This document shows, in pieces, positions 35,053 through 45,932 of a stretch of 64,000 bases of DNA. The translations under genes were made by a program, and so were the position numbers. A model generated the notes under the pieces. The model was not told the DNA's origin, did no database searches, and was given only the letters and a program-made list of their open reading frames with translations. Origin of the DNA: Erythroxylum novogranatense (taxonomy: Eukaryota > Streptophyta > Magnoliopsida > Malpighiales > Erythroxylaceae). The stretch's first letter is position 1. Every line of letters begins with the position of its first letter. Location: the NCBI GenBank assembly GCA_029891385.1, contig CM057233.1, positions 52,096,063 through 52,160,062 of the forward strand, read 5' to 3'.

Positions 35053-35315
35053 ATTAACTAGATCTCACATCGATTGGAGAGGGGAACGACGGACGCCTTA
35101 TAAGGATACGAATACCTTTCCTTTACAGATGCGTTTTCTATGACCTAACGCACCGGATCCCATTAGAACTTCGAGATTAAATGTGTTAAGGTAAGAGTAG
35201 TGCCAGGATGGGTGACCTCCTAGGAAGTTCTTAGGAAAAGCAAAACCGTGAGGGCTTGGTTGAGTCAAGGCCCAAAACGGACAATATCTATGAGCGAGTG
35301 ATTTGAGCTGTTAAA
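35053..35315 (+). repeat. Cassandra LTR 1
   Basis: The most diverged of the three. Its 5' terminus (normally TGTGACATCCCACATC) is eroded, and it ends GTTAAA where the others end GTTACA. Confidence 0.8.
35149..35230 (+). other. 5S rRNA-like segment in Cassandra LTR 1
   Basis: Resembles plant 5S rRNA from its CACCGGATCCCAT block to GATGGGTGACCTCCTAGGAAG. The 5' third of 5S rRNA is absent, so this is not a 5S gene. The segment covers the positions of the internal Pol III promoter elements. Confidence 0.85.
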
Positions 35316-35316
35316 G

Positions 35317-35328
35317 TGGTATCAAAGT
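35317..35328 (+). other. Primer-binding site, Cassandra internal 1
   Basis: TGGTATCAAAGT lies one base after LTR 1. It has one change from TGGTATCAGAGC. Confidence 0.8.
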
Positions 35329-35396
35329 AGGTACCCGAATCATTGTGCTAGCTAGGCTAGGCCCCAAAGAGGGTAGGGCCCTAAGGGGTTAGAGAG

Positions 35397-35656
35397 TGTG
35401 AAATCCCACATCGGTTAGAGAGGGTAACGAAGTACGCCTTATAAGGGTACGAATACCTCTCCTTTACATATTTGTTTTTTATACCCTAACGCACCAGATC
35501 CCATCAAAACTCCGAAGTTAAATGTGCTAGGGCAAGAGTAGTTCCAAGATGGGTGACCTCTTGGGAAGTTCTTGAGAAAAATAAAACCGTGAGAGCTTGA
35601 CTAGGCCAAGGCCCAAAGCAGACAATATTTGTGAGCGGGAGATCTGGGTTGTTACA
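35397..35656 (+). repeat. Cassandra LTR 2
   Basis: A 260-bp LTR, TGTGAAATCCCACATCGG to GTTGTTACA, shared by the two tandem internal segments. Confidence 0.88.
35489..35570 (+). other. 5S rRNA-like segment in Cassandra LTR 2
   Basis: The best preserved of the three: CTCCGAAGTTAAATGTGCTA then GATGGGTGACCTC. These cover the box A-like, intermediate and box C positions of the 5S internal promoter. Confidence 0.87.
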
Positions 35657-35657
35657 G

Positions 35658-35670
35658 TGGTATCAGAGCC
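35658..35670 (+). other. Primer-binding site, Cassandra internal 2
   Basis: TGGTATCAGAGCC, a full initiator-Met primer site one base after LTR 2. Confidence 0.87.
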
Positions 35671-35737
35671 AGTACCTGAATCGTTGTGTTAGTTAAGCTA
35701 GGCCCCAAAGAGGGCAGAGTCCTAAGGGGGTGGAGAG

Positions 35738-35997
35738 TGTGACATCCCACATTAGTTTGAGAGGGGACTGATGTATGCCTTATAAGGGTACGAATACCTC
35801 TCCCTTACAGATGCATTTTTCATGCCCTAACACACCGAATCCCATCAAAACTCCGAGGTTAAATAAACTAAGGCAAGAGTAGTACCAAGATGGGTGACCT
35901 CCTAGGAAGTTCTCAGGAAAAGTAAAACCATGAGGGCTTGGCTGGGCCAAGGCTCAAAGTGGACAATATCTATGATCGGGTGATCTGGGCTGTTACA
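35738..35997 (+). repeat. Cassandra LTR 3
   Basis: A 260-bp LTR, TGTGACATCCCACATTAG to GCTGTTACA, the same length as LTR 2. Confidence 0.88.
35829..35911 (+). other. 5S rRNA-like segment in Cassandra LTR 3
   Basis: CACACCGAATCCCATCAAAA to GATGGGTGACCTCCTAGG. Box A-like bases are more eroded (AAATAAACTA) than in LTR 2. Confidence 0.85.
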
Positions 35998-36009
35998 ATT
36001 ATAGAGTTA

Positions 36010-37322
36010 TATTAAGTCATCAATTTGCATTTATTTTGGACTTAATTATCTTTAATGTATTGAAATTATTATCCAAAATTATTGGAATTACCTTATAATT
36101 GCCTACAAATGATTTTCAACACCTTCAAGTCGAAATTGAATCAAAAAGATGCAAAAAATGAAGAAAATTTGAAATTCCTAATTTGATAGCAATTCGATGA
36201 CTAAGCGTGGGCATGCCTAAGGATAGAATAAATCTGCAGATCAACTTTCAAAAGTCAAAATCGAGATTCTCACAATCTTTGAAGATTATATTGTCATCTT
36301 TCAAGGGGATTGACTACTTGAAAATGGGGGATACAGTATCGGACGAGAATTAAGGAAAGATAGGAGGAAAATCGGGGAAAATAAGCATAGAAGGAGAAGA
36401 GGTCACTATTTATGCAAGCCTAGTTCTAAAGATTTTCGTTTCTTCTATTTCCTTTCAATCTTTTTACGTTTTCTGCACTTTCTTTATTAGTATTTTTTGT
36501 GTTTTTTTAGTAAAGACCAGGGATGGAGACTTTACGCTTTGTTATTTCTTTCATTTTCGATTCTAGTATGAGTAGCTAAACTCTTTGTCTTGGTTGAGGG
36601 GATCCATGTTATCATGCTAGTTTGTGTGAGATGTTTTGAATAAAGTTTACATTGTTAATAAAAATTGAATATCTTCCGATCTACTCTATCTAATTGACTT
36701 CGTTGGTTTCTAGTTGCGCAACTAGGGATTATTGTGTTTAACTATTAGATTAACGAAATATGACGTTAAATTTCGCTAATCACAAGTAGCAATTAGGATT
36801 ATCTTCTCTACGTTAGAGTTGGAGAATTCTAAGGAGATATTCGCTTAATTGATTGCATGTCGTACATGTATTTCGCTTGCTCATTGGTTCTTAATTTGTA
36901 AAGCTATATTCAATTTCACCTACGATCGTATCTAGGTTGTTGTTTAATAAGAATGCTAGGATACATGTTTATAGTAATTACTCTTAAGAGAAAACTTCCC
37001 CAATGAATGTTTTTTAATGATTGCAATTTTATATCGAGGATCCATATTAGTGTGATAACATTGATGACCCAAAACTAAGGTATTTTTCTCATTAATTTTT
37101 CAGATTAAATTATTGCTTTCGATTTGCAATTTTCTTACACTTTTCTTAAATTGCATGAATTAAAACCACCCCTAATTTCGTTACTTGTTCCAATTGAATT
37201 CGTAATTTTGTTGCCGTTAAGATTCTTTGTGGAAACGATATCCGCTTACCACCACTGCATTATTTTGTATTGACGAAAGTTGATTTCTTTTGAATTTGGT
37301 TGCAGGCGATAGTAGTACCAAA
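36010..37322 (+). repeat. A1 5' LTR
   Basis: Starts TATTAAGTCATC, the same as 62226. The usual TG start is not seen in either copy. The right end is placed just before the degenerate primer site. Length about 1.3 kb. Confidence 0.75.
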
Positions 37323-37323
37323 T

Positions 37324-37342
37324 TTTGATGCCATTTAACGGT
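37324..37342 (+). other. Degenerate primer-binding site (A1)
   Basis: TTTTGATGCCATTTAACGG resembles the Asp-tRNA primer site of Athila elements (TGGCGCCGTTGCCGGG) with several transitions. Called mainly from its position. Confidence 0.45.
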
Positions 37343-37439
37343 TTATGTACGTTACGTGTTCAAACCAATTAGAGAATTTGCAGTACAACCCTGAAATCGA
37401 GAAGACGGCGAAAAGATTGCGGAAATAGACCGAACTTCA

Positions 37440-38935
37440 AAAAGAGACATAGAGAATGGATAGAATAGTGGCAAACCTCACTCTTTGTGAACTAGTCGCA
37501 CCCACAGACGCACAATAGCCTCATTGCATCAATTTCCTAAATTTAGGTGATAACAATACCTTTGAATTAAAATCTGGGCTGATTCATTTGTTACCTATTT
37601 TCAGAGGTTTACTGAGAGAAGACCCGTACAATCACTTGAAGGAATTCGACGTGTTTTGTATGGGGATGAAACCGATAAATGTGACGGAAGAGTAGATTAA
37701 GCTGAGAGCCTTTCCGTTCTCCCTTAAAGATGATGCACAAGATTGGCTATACTATTCAGCCGCGAAAACGTGCAAACGTGAGCTGAAATGAAGAGACTTT
37801 TCTTTGAAAAGTATTTTCCAGCATCGAGAGCAGCTAATATTCGGAAGGAGATCTACGGAATTTGTCAACATACAGGAGAAACACTCTACGAGTATTGGGA
37901 GACATTCAAGAAACTCTGCGCTAGCTGTCCACACCACCAGATAACCGAACAATTATTAATCTAATATTTCTACAAAGGGCTCTTGCTTTTTGATAAAAGC
38001 ATGATCGACACTGAGAGCAGTGGTGCTTTAGTTGATAAAACTCCAATGACCGCAAGAGAATTGATCGCAAACATGGCCTCCAACATGCAACAATTTGCAA
38101 TCCGTACCATGCATGGGTTAAAGGGCGTGAATGAAGTTAGTGTGACCTCGGTGGAAAAGAGATTGGATGACCTCACTTCTTTGGTGCGACAATTGGAGAT
38201 TACAAGGAAAGAAGAAGCTAAGGGATGTGGTATATGCTTAATGTTAGGACATTCTACTGATTTATGTCCGATTTTTCAAGAAGAAAACACCCAGCAAGTG
38301 AATGTAGTGGGAGGACTTGCTGGGCCAAATCAAAGGAAGTACGACCCATTTTCCAATACCTATAATCCGGGGTAGCGCGATCACCCGACTTTCTGATATG
38401 GGAATCCTTATGGACAGCAAGCAACCATAAATTTTCAACCGTATAGATAGTCATATGTGCCGTGTCAAAATCTAAATATGACATCAAATGTCGAAGGTAA
38501 GTCTGCTTTGGAAGATATAGTGCAAACTTTGACCACTAACACTTTGACATTTCAAAGAAACACCGAAGCAAATATTTGAAATTTGGAAAATCAACAAAGG
38601 AATTTTAAAAACTAGTTAAGTCAAATTGCAGCTGTCGTCAATCGAATGGAAGCACAAAATTTTGAAAATTTTCCAGCACAACTGGAGGTTAATCCTAGAC
38701 AAAGTGTAAAGGCTATCACGTTGTAGAGTGGTAAGGAACTACAGGAACCACTTTCGGAAAATTCCAAAAGAGAAGTAGAGGAAGAAATCAACACACAACA
38801 CATTCCCGACTTGAATTGATGCAAAAAGGTGTGCAAAACAAGGTGCTCCCACCTCCTTTTCTGAGTCGAATCGCAAAAGCAAAAAAGGAAGAACAAGAGA
38901 AGGAAATTTTGGAGACTTTCCAAAAGGTTTAAGTA
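37440..38935 (+). pseudogene. A1 gag
   Basis: Gag core from about 37560: DPYNHLKEFDVFCMGM, then LRAFPFSLKDDAQDWLYYSA (37710-37769). It continues in another frame as LFFEKYFPASRAANIRKEI and ETLYEYWETFKKLCASCPHH, with a TAA at 37962. The frame at 37983-38375 carries RELIANMASNMQQFAIR and the zinc knuckle CGICLMLGHSTDLCP (38226-38270). A degenerate C-terminal region with several stops follows to about 38935. At least four stops or shifts are visible, so there is no functional product. The domain order is as expected for Athila-type gag. Confidence 0.85.
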
Positions 38936-38999
38936 AATATCCCTCTACTTTATGCAATTAAATAGATTCCATGATATGATAAGTTCCTTAAGGAGCTTT

Positions 39000-39505
39000 G
39001 TACATCAAAGAGGAAATTGAAATTTGATGAGAAAGTCAAATTATGAGAGAACGTTTCGGCAATTTTACAAAAGAAAAAGCTCCCATCGAAATGTCAAGAT
39101 CTAGGTATGTTTACTATCCCGTGCCAAATTGGTAATTTGTGAATTGAAAGGGCTATGTTAGATTTAGGTGCGTTCATAAATGTATGTCGCACGATGTGTA
39201 TAAATCTTTGAAAAGAAACTAATGTAGTGATTCAATTAACGGATAGCTCAAATGCTTACCCGAAGGGTGTGTTAGAAGATATATTGGTTCAAGTAGACAA
39301 CATGCTTTTTTCGACAAATTTTTATATTTTGCAGATGGACACGGATGACACATCCTCCTCCACTCTGATTTTATTCGGAAGCCTGCTTTTGAAAATGAGT
39401 AGAACAAAAATAGATGTTCATGATGCATTTTTAACTATGGAATTTGATGGTGACTTAATTAAGTTCAATATTTATAATACCATGAAAATTCTGGATGATG
39501 AATAA
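39000..39505 (+). pseudogene. A1 aspartic protease remnant
   Basis: The active-site segment reads LDLGAFINV near 39154-39180 (the family norm is D-L-G-A). It is followed in the frame at 39227-39505 by VLEDILVQVDN and FYILQMDTD, typical of Athila-type protease. Stops and a frame change separate the motif from the C-terminal part. Confidence 0.7.
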
Positions 39506-39839
39506 TCTATTGTTTCTGTGGATTTTATTGATACATGGACGCAAGAGAATTGGATTTTGGAGGACAAAGATGAAGTTGAAATGACTTTGGCAATAAAAAA
39601 GGCGTCAAGGTGGCAAGGAAGTGAGGAACCTGCATTATCTGGTGAACCAAAGGAGAATACGTTAACTTGGCAAGTAGGCGAGGAATTTGCATTGTCCATG
39701 GAATAATTAAACAACTCATCACATTGGTAAGAAAGGGAGCAAACAATGTTATCTAGTGAACACATAGAAAAAGCATCACAGTGGAATGGAAGTGAGGATT
39801 CGGTATTGCTTGATAACAAAGTGGAAACGTTATTCCACC

Positions 39840-40197
39840 AAATGATGGAGATCAAACCACCACTCCTCTAGCAGCTCACGTTCATGGAAATGCCCAGAAA
39901 TTTGGACAAGATATTACCGTCATTAACCAACCCACCAACATTGGAATTAAAGAGCTTACCTAGTCATCTTAAATACATCTTTTTAGGTGAAAAAGATATA
40001 TTGCCTCTTATTATGTCTAATCAACTTTTAAATGTGCAGGAAAGTCAGCTGGTTAACGTTTTAAAGGAGAATAAAGAATTTTTCAAGTGGACGGTGGCCA
40101 ATTTAAAAGGTATTAATCCCACTATCTATATGCACTGAATCTTGATGAAAGACGAGGTGAAGGAGGTGAAGCAACTGCAACATCGTCTAAACCCACC
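39840..40197 (+). pseudogene. A1 reverse transcriptase, N-terminal part
   Basis: The frame at 39884-40138 gives LELKSLPSHLKYIFLGE and FFKWTVANLKGINP, the linker and RT start of Athila-type pol. It runs on, after a stop, to LQHRLNP just before the Sirevirus. The reading continues as PVMEVVKKEILKFLDASII at 57600 once the Sirevirus and one CCACC are removed. Confidence 0.85.
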
Positions 40198-41828
40198 TGA
40201 AGTGAATCACACGTTAATACAATGCTGAGAAAACGATATAAGAATGCACAAGAAGGGGGGTTGAATTGTGTATTCTCCTTCTTTAAGATCTTTCAAAACT
40301 GTTTGTTAGAAATGAAATTCTTTTATAGAATTTCCAATAGATTCTAATTAATCTAAGACTTTGAAAACTTTCTTTCAAAATAAGTAGTGATAAAACTTAA
40401 AACTAAAAGAGAGATAGAGTAAGAGTAGTTGACACAGCGATTTATCCTGGTTCACCCCAAACCGTGGGCTACGTCTAGTCCTCAGAGTTCTTTCTGAGAT
40501 TTTCACTATCTCTTCAACTTTACAAGTATTCTTTGCGAGCCTCTTCAGGTCTCTACAACCAGTATTCTTTTTGTTAGAGTAGTGCCCTGAAAGCAATCGC
40601 CTTTAGCGTATTTTGTACAAAGTTGTGTACATACTTTATGAATAAATAAAGAAAGGCATATTTCATTAACTTGTTGTTCATTAATTATGAATGGATATTG
40701 ATCTATAAGAAAATTAATGAAGTCCATGATATATGACATAGCATGAAGGAAATTGTGATGTGATCATACTACTGAGATTCCTATCATGTGCAATTATGTC
40801 AGTATCTAAATTATCCCTAGTCATAGGATTACTGAGACTGGACATCGGTAATCCGGAGAGACTAGTACATCTCAAGCTCCTTGATTTGATCAAGCAGTGG
40901 ATCTCAGAAGCTGTAAATATGAGATATTTAGGGTTGAGATGTGGATGCTTACTAGAGGTAGTAAGTACATTGGATGACCTGCTATGAGATCATCACATGG
41001 ATGTCCTATTCTAATGTCAGTGATAATCTCATCATAGCAATGGTGCAAGTATCCTTAGACTTGAGGTGCTCAAGGATATCTTGGATACTGATTCTGTGCT
41101 TTGACTCCATTCCTTGTTGCCTTACAGAGATCGCTCATAGGGTGGTGATTGGGTACAGCTTGAGGTATTCGAAGGTAATTGAGTAGCCAATAGAGGATTC
41201 ACCACTTCTGTGATAGCAGAAGATGATACCCATGGCCTCTTGTCAGGGTCATTACTTGGAAGTCTCTGGCCGGAGCATATATTTCATGAAGAATGTCTTC
41301 ATTGACATATTAAGTAATGAGTCCCAGGACAAGAACTGAAATCACTTGGACTAGATTTGACGTAGTCAGTCTAGTAAGAGTTGACACATTGCCCATACTC
41401 ATAACCAAGTGGGGTATAGCATGGTGAAAGGACGAATTGCACGGTAATGGTCTATGGAAAGGTTCGTGATATGGTTCATGATGAATACATGTTCATTCGT
41501 CAAACCAATTACTTTCCGGTCAATTGGGGGTCATGATGTGTTGTTAGATATCGCTCATGACTTGCTCAGATTAAGTGTTAATCTAAGTGGCCAACATAAC
41601 CGGGAACCTAATGGGTCACACGTATAAGTGTCTCGGAGAATTCGTAAAATAGTTTTGGACAGAGTTCTAATATATGGAGAGCAAAAGGATTAAATGGATC
41701 CTGATAAGATCGAGATATGTCCCGATGAGATCGCGACATCGATATTGCTGAAAAACGTTTTCGGGGATTTTTCCCATCTGGGACCCGTAGGCGGTAGGAC
41801 CGACCCAGTGTGTTGGACCACTTGACAT

Positions 41829-41945
41829 TAATATATATATATATATTATTAATTAATTAAAGAATTAATTAATATATATATATATGCCATACGTGTAGAA
41901 TGGAGAGGAGATGTCATCACTTTATTATATATATATATATATATA
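41829..41945. repeat. AT-dinucleotide and TTAATTAA repeats
   Basis: Runs of (TA)n flank ATTAATTAATTAAAG and its complement around 41835-41882, with a second (TA)n at 41925-41945. The first could form a strong AT hairpin. It lies immediately left of the nested element's insertion site. Confidence 0.85.
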
Positions 41946-41957
41946 AGTAGCTAACGT

Positions 41958-43985
41958 TGATCGGCGGCTCGTCGTTCGATCCTAGAATCGATCATTAGAA
42001 ACTGGTCAAATAAAATAATTTATACCAAGGATTGCAGCATAGGATGCAACCTCGAATTAATCTCTCAAAGGAACCTAATGAAATGGACCTAAGCTAGCTT
42101 TATATGTCATTCAATGCAAGTGAAATTAGCAAGGAAAAAGGGGTTTCGATTTTAAAACATTAATAAACTAAAATGTATGCAAAAAGTATTTTGGGTTTTG
42201 AAATAGAAAATAAAAGAGTAAAACAAAAGATAGAATCCTCTTGAAAATGAATTTTGGCTATCACAGTTCAAAACTAAGTGTGAATAGTAAACCTTAAAGG
42301 GCTATCTCTAAGTTCGGGGTTTGATTAATGGAATCTCGTCACTGCAACTCTATCTCTCTAGACCCCATTGAGTGCTCTTGAGCCTCGAAACATTAGAGGA
42401 CTCTTTAAGTCCGAGATCTTGATCAATGAACTCCATTGCTCGAGATCCCGTTAAGTGCATCTTAGTCGGACGAGATTAGAAATCACTAAGTTTGAATGGA
42501 AAACCTTAAAGGACTCACTTTAAGTCCAGGGTCTTGATTAATGGACTCTGTCACTCTCGACTCCATTAATAAAAAAACACCTAAAACCTTAAAGGAACTG
42601 AAAGTCCAAGGTTTTAATCAATGAACTCCATTGCTTAAAACCTTGTTAAAAACATCTTAGTGTGGGCGTGGACTAGAAATCACTAAGTTTCAAAGCTCAA
42701 CCTTAACAACTCGTTAAGTCGAATGAATTAATTAATCAACTCGATTAATTAAAACTTGTTAAAAACCTTAGTGTATGCAATGGACATGTTAATGCAAGTG
42801 GTCAAATGCAATCTAGCATCAACTCAATATCTAACACAACTAGGCGAGATAAAGAGAATTAACAAAATCACAAGTGAACATATATGAGACTTCATATATT
42901 TAAGCACGAAGTTCTACATAAACAAATCCATAACATATTACATTTGCTCAACGCTTAATTAAACTATAATCAAGCAAAATCTAACTACAAAGCAATAAAC
43001 CCCAACTCATTTGTTCACAACAATGTAGTTAAAACGTGACAATGTAAACTAGTAATCCAAACATCACAACAAGCGTCCAAACATTTAATTGAGCTTTAAT
43101 CAATAGTATCACTACAATCTATAAACCCTCGACCAAGGCATATTCATAAATCATAGCAAACTATAGATTAAGCTACTCCCTTTAGTGCTCGGTGAACTCC
43201 AACCATCAATGCATCGTCGAGAGAGAAGAATGCCTAACCACGCATCACAACTAGGAACACCGCAACTCATGGCGAACCATAGCTGCTCACGGCGGAAGAC
43301 ACTGCGAAAACAACCAAAAGAAAACAACTAAAATGACTTCCCAGGGAACCCCGAAGGGAACCCTAGGCGGCGACGACCACCGCTCCTCTCTTTTCTCTCT
43401 ACGCTCGTCCCTCTCGTCTCTCTTCTCTCGTCGATCTCTCTCTATGTTTTTCTCATGCGAAGTGAAGCCCCTCCGATAACCTAATTCGCAATATTTAAAG
43501 GATGGGTCGTGGACCGGTCGCATATGATGAGACAAAATTTCTATTTTTGGGTCGGGTTACCCGACATTCTCTGCGGCGAATAGCTGTAGTTCGATGCGGC
43601 GAATGAATTTGGTCACTCGTCGCGGCGAATAAATTAAATACCATTAATTATTCTGACGAATGGAGGGTCAGTTCACCCAGTCTAGAATTGTTCATCGCGA
43701 TGGCGTTCTTTTGAATCTTGAGTGATTAGCGGCATCATTGACTTTCTCATCCTTTTGACCCCTTTTTCTCCTGCAATATAAAATAACAATTTGCAGTATC
43801 AATTGTCCTTAGAAAAATTATAATGCAATCAATGTCAATTTGCACAATTTTACTAACAAATTGCATAAAGCATAAGCTCACCGCAAGGGACTAATTTAAG
43901 CACAAAATCATGAATCAAGAGTCAAAAAGTACATTAAAAGCCATAAAAGTGTAGCCAATTTATATGATAAACTTGAGTTCAATCA
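41958..43985 (-). repeat. 3' LTR of the non-autonomous element
   Basis: 2028 bp, TGATCGGC to GTTCAATCA on the plus strand. Collinear with 45933-47963 with scattered small differences, many at CTG/CAG. The Arg-rich frame at 43287-43535 is not conserved as a frame in the other LTR. Confidence 0.9.
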
Positions 43986-45932
43986 ATTCCCCCACACTTA
44001 GACCTTTGTACTCCTGGACAAAGTTTACCAGAGTCAAAAAGAATACAAGAGGAAAAGAAAATAGCACCCATACTCAAAACAATAAAATGAACTTGACTCG
44101 AGTTACTTTCTCAGAATTCAACCACAGCAAATAAGAACAAAGCTAACAGAATAAACACTAAAAGAATTCAAGCACAAGAGATTGAACAAAGAGAAACTCT
44201 CAAGATATAGTGTTTACGCCACTCACTTGTGTCAGGGTATTTTCTCTCAATCTACTTAAGTCACCTCCTACCATAGAAACATGTCAATTCTATTTTTCCA
44301 CCACAAAACTATCATTTGAAGATCAAGAGGACTTTGAGGGTTGTAATGTATGGAAGGCTAAATGAATGGATGAAGTATAAGAAAGAAAATATGAGCATAT
44401 GCACTAAATGTGAACTGATGTCATCAGTAGAATTCAAACTAACAATTGCATACTGAATAATTTTTTTCAATCTCATTTTGAGATGCTAATCCCTTTTTGG
44501 GATACAACACATTATTATCCCTTTTCGGGATACACAAGACTAACATTTTTTCATTTTTCAACACTTTTTTTTTCGAGAACTAATAACAAAACATAGACTA
44601 CTGCTAATAACTAAACACAGACTACTGACATCATCTAAGAATATAAATGAAAATGCTCATAACAGTAAAGCTCAAAGGGGCTAGCAATGGATGAATGTGT
44701 AAGGGACAGTGTTTAGGCAAATGGGTTTAAGAAGGAACGCCTCTATCATATCAGCAAAAATTCAGTTCATTAAGCTTCAAGTAAGAATTAAAACAAGTTC
44801 TGGAGAAGAATGAAATAAGAAGATGCACACAAAGATAGAAGAAAATGTTTGGCTCAAATATCCTTCCACAAGGTATGATCTCTATGAACAATCTCAAGTC
44901 TTAAAACTTAAAATGCCACTTTATTAGCATGCTTCCATCCACTTTGTATTGAAAACATTGAAAGTAAGGTTTTGTCAAGTCAAATTATCATGAAAAGGAT
45001 GGAAGATGTTTTCAATAACTCAAGCATCGTTTTGAAACCGGTAAAGACTTTGAAAACAAAACCACAAAAGTCGAAGGCAAAACAAATTTGAATTGAGTGA
45101 AAAAAATTAAGCACGAATCATTCATGCACGGGTATGGTCGCGACATAACATGGAACACGCAATGACGATATCTGAAATTTGAAGAGCAGCGTCACATGAC
45201 GTGTGATCACTCGTCATGGCGAAGAAATGCGAGAATGACACGAATGTAAACTAACCCAAGTTAGCGGCAGAACGCACAAATCAGCCAACAATTCATATGT
45301 CCTCAATGAAACACAATAGCAATAGTCATGCAATGTCAAAAAATAATAGGAAATAACTCCCCACACTTAATCAACACATTGTCCTCGATGTTAAGCGAAG
45401 AAATAGAGCACAAGGGCAATTCAACACAATGAAGGAAGGAAGGAGGCGAGAACTCAAAGGGACTTTATTGAATTGAAAAGATACTAATTAAACTAAAAGC
45501 TAAGCTATTGTCTCGAGGTTGCTCCTCCCGACACTTACTTAACAAACTAATGCACCAATATAAGTCCAAGCAATCATAAGGCATAAGTGAGTAAACAAGT
45601 GAAGGAAAGAAATAACACAGGAGTTATGGAGGTCTTGGATTTGCTGGTTAACCTTCGACAATGGCCATGGTGTGGCGAAATAACTTCATCCATCCCACGT
45701 CCATGTCGGCCTCCACTAAGCCGATTCACCAAATGTTGGTCACGAGAAAAATAAGAGTTAGCCTCGGTGAACTTCCATAAAAGGTGTAATCTGCAAAATA
45801 CTAACTAACGATGCAAATGCAACTAAACTATTTAGAATGCAACCTAAAAGAAAAGACACCTAACTTCACGTAGCAACAAATGACAAAAAGCAAACTTAAA
45901 GAATCACTTGGTTCCCCGGCAATGCGCCAATT
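43986..45932 (-). other. Internal region of the non-autonomous element, no coding
   Basis: Next to 43985 the sequence TTCCCCCACACTTAG is the complement of the tract TAAGTGTGGGGGAA. The middle has no frame over 60 codons. It contains two GGGATAC-type short repeats around 44480-44530 and several A-rich stretches. Confidence 0.8.
45911..45930 (-). other. Primer-binding site, Asp-tRNA type
   Basis: The reverse complement reads TTGGCGCATTGCCGGGGAAC, two bases from the LTR start at 45933. This is the Athila/Tat-type primer site with one or two changes. Confidence 0.82.

Larger units (their letters stand above)
35053..35997 (+). mobile_element. Cassandra-type TRIM, tandem form with three LTRs
   Basis: Three about 260-bp LTRs (about 35053-35315, 35397-35656, 35738-35997) alternate with two 81-bp internal segments (35316-35396 and 35657-35737). 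Each internal segment starts with a Met-type primer site and ends in a purine-rich stretch (AAGGGG..GAGAG). Each LTR carries the 3' two-thirds of a 5S rRNA-like sequence, the hallmark of Cassandra. It has no coding capacity and would depend on other elements' proteins. The outer flanks ATTAA/ATTAT are a possible imperfect duplication. Confidence 0.88.

Noticed and set aside
35149..35230. 5S rRNA gene
   Set aside because: Only the 3' two-thirds of 5S rRNA is present, it is repeated within 260-bp LTRs next to primer sites, and it is diverged. This is Cassandra, not rDNA.
43287..43535. Arg/Glu-rich 82-codon frame on the minus strand
   Set aside because: It comes from a CTCT-rich LTR stretch, and the matching region of the other LTR (47260-47510) does not keep the frame.
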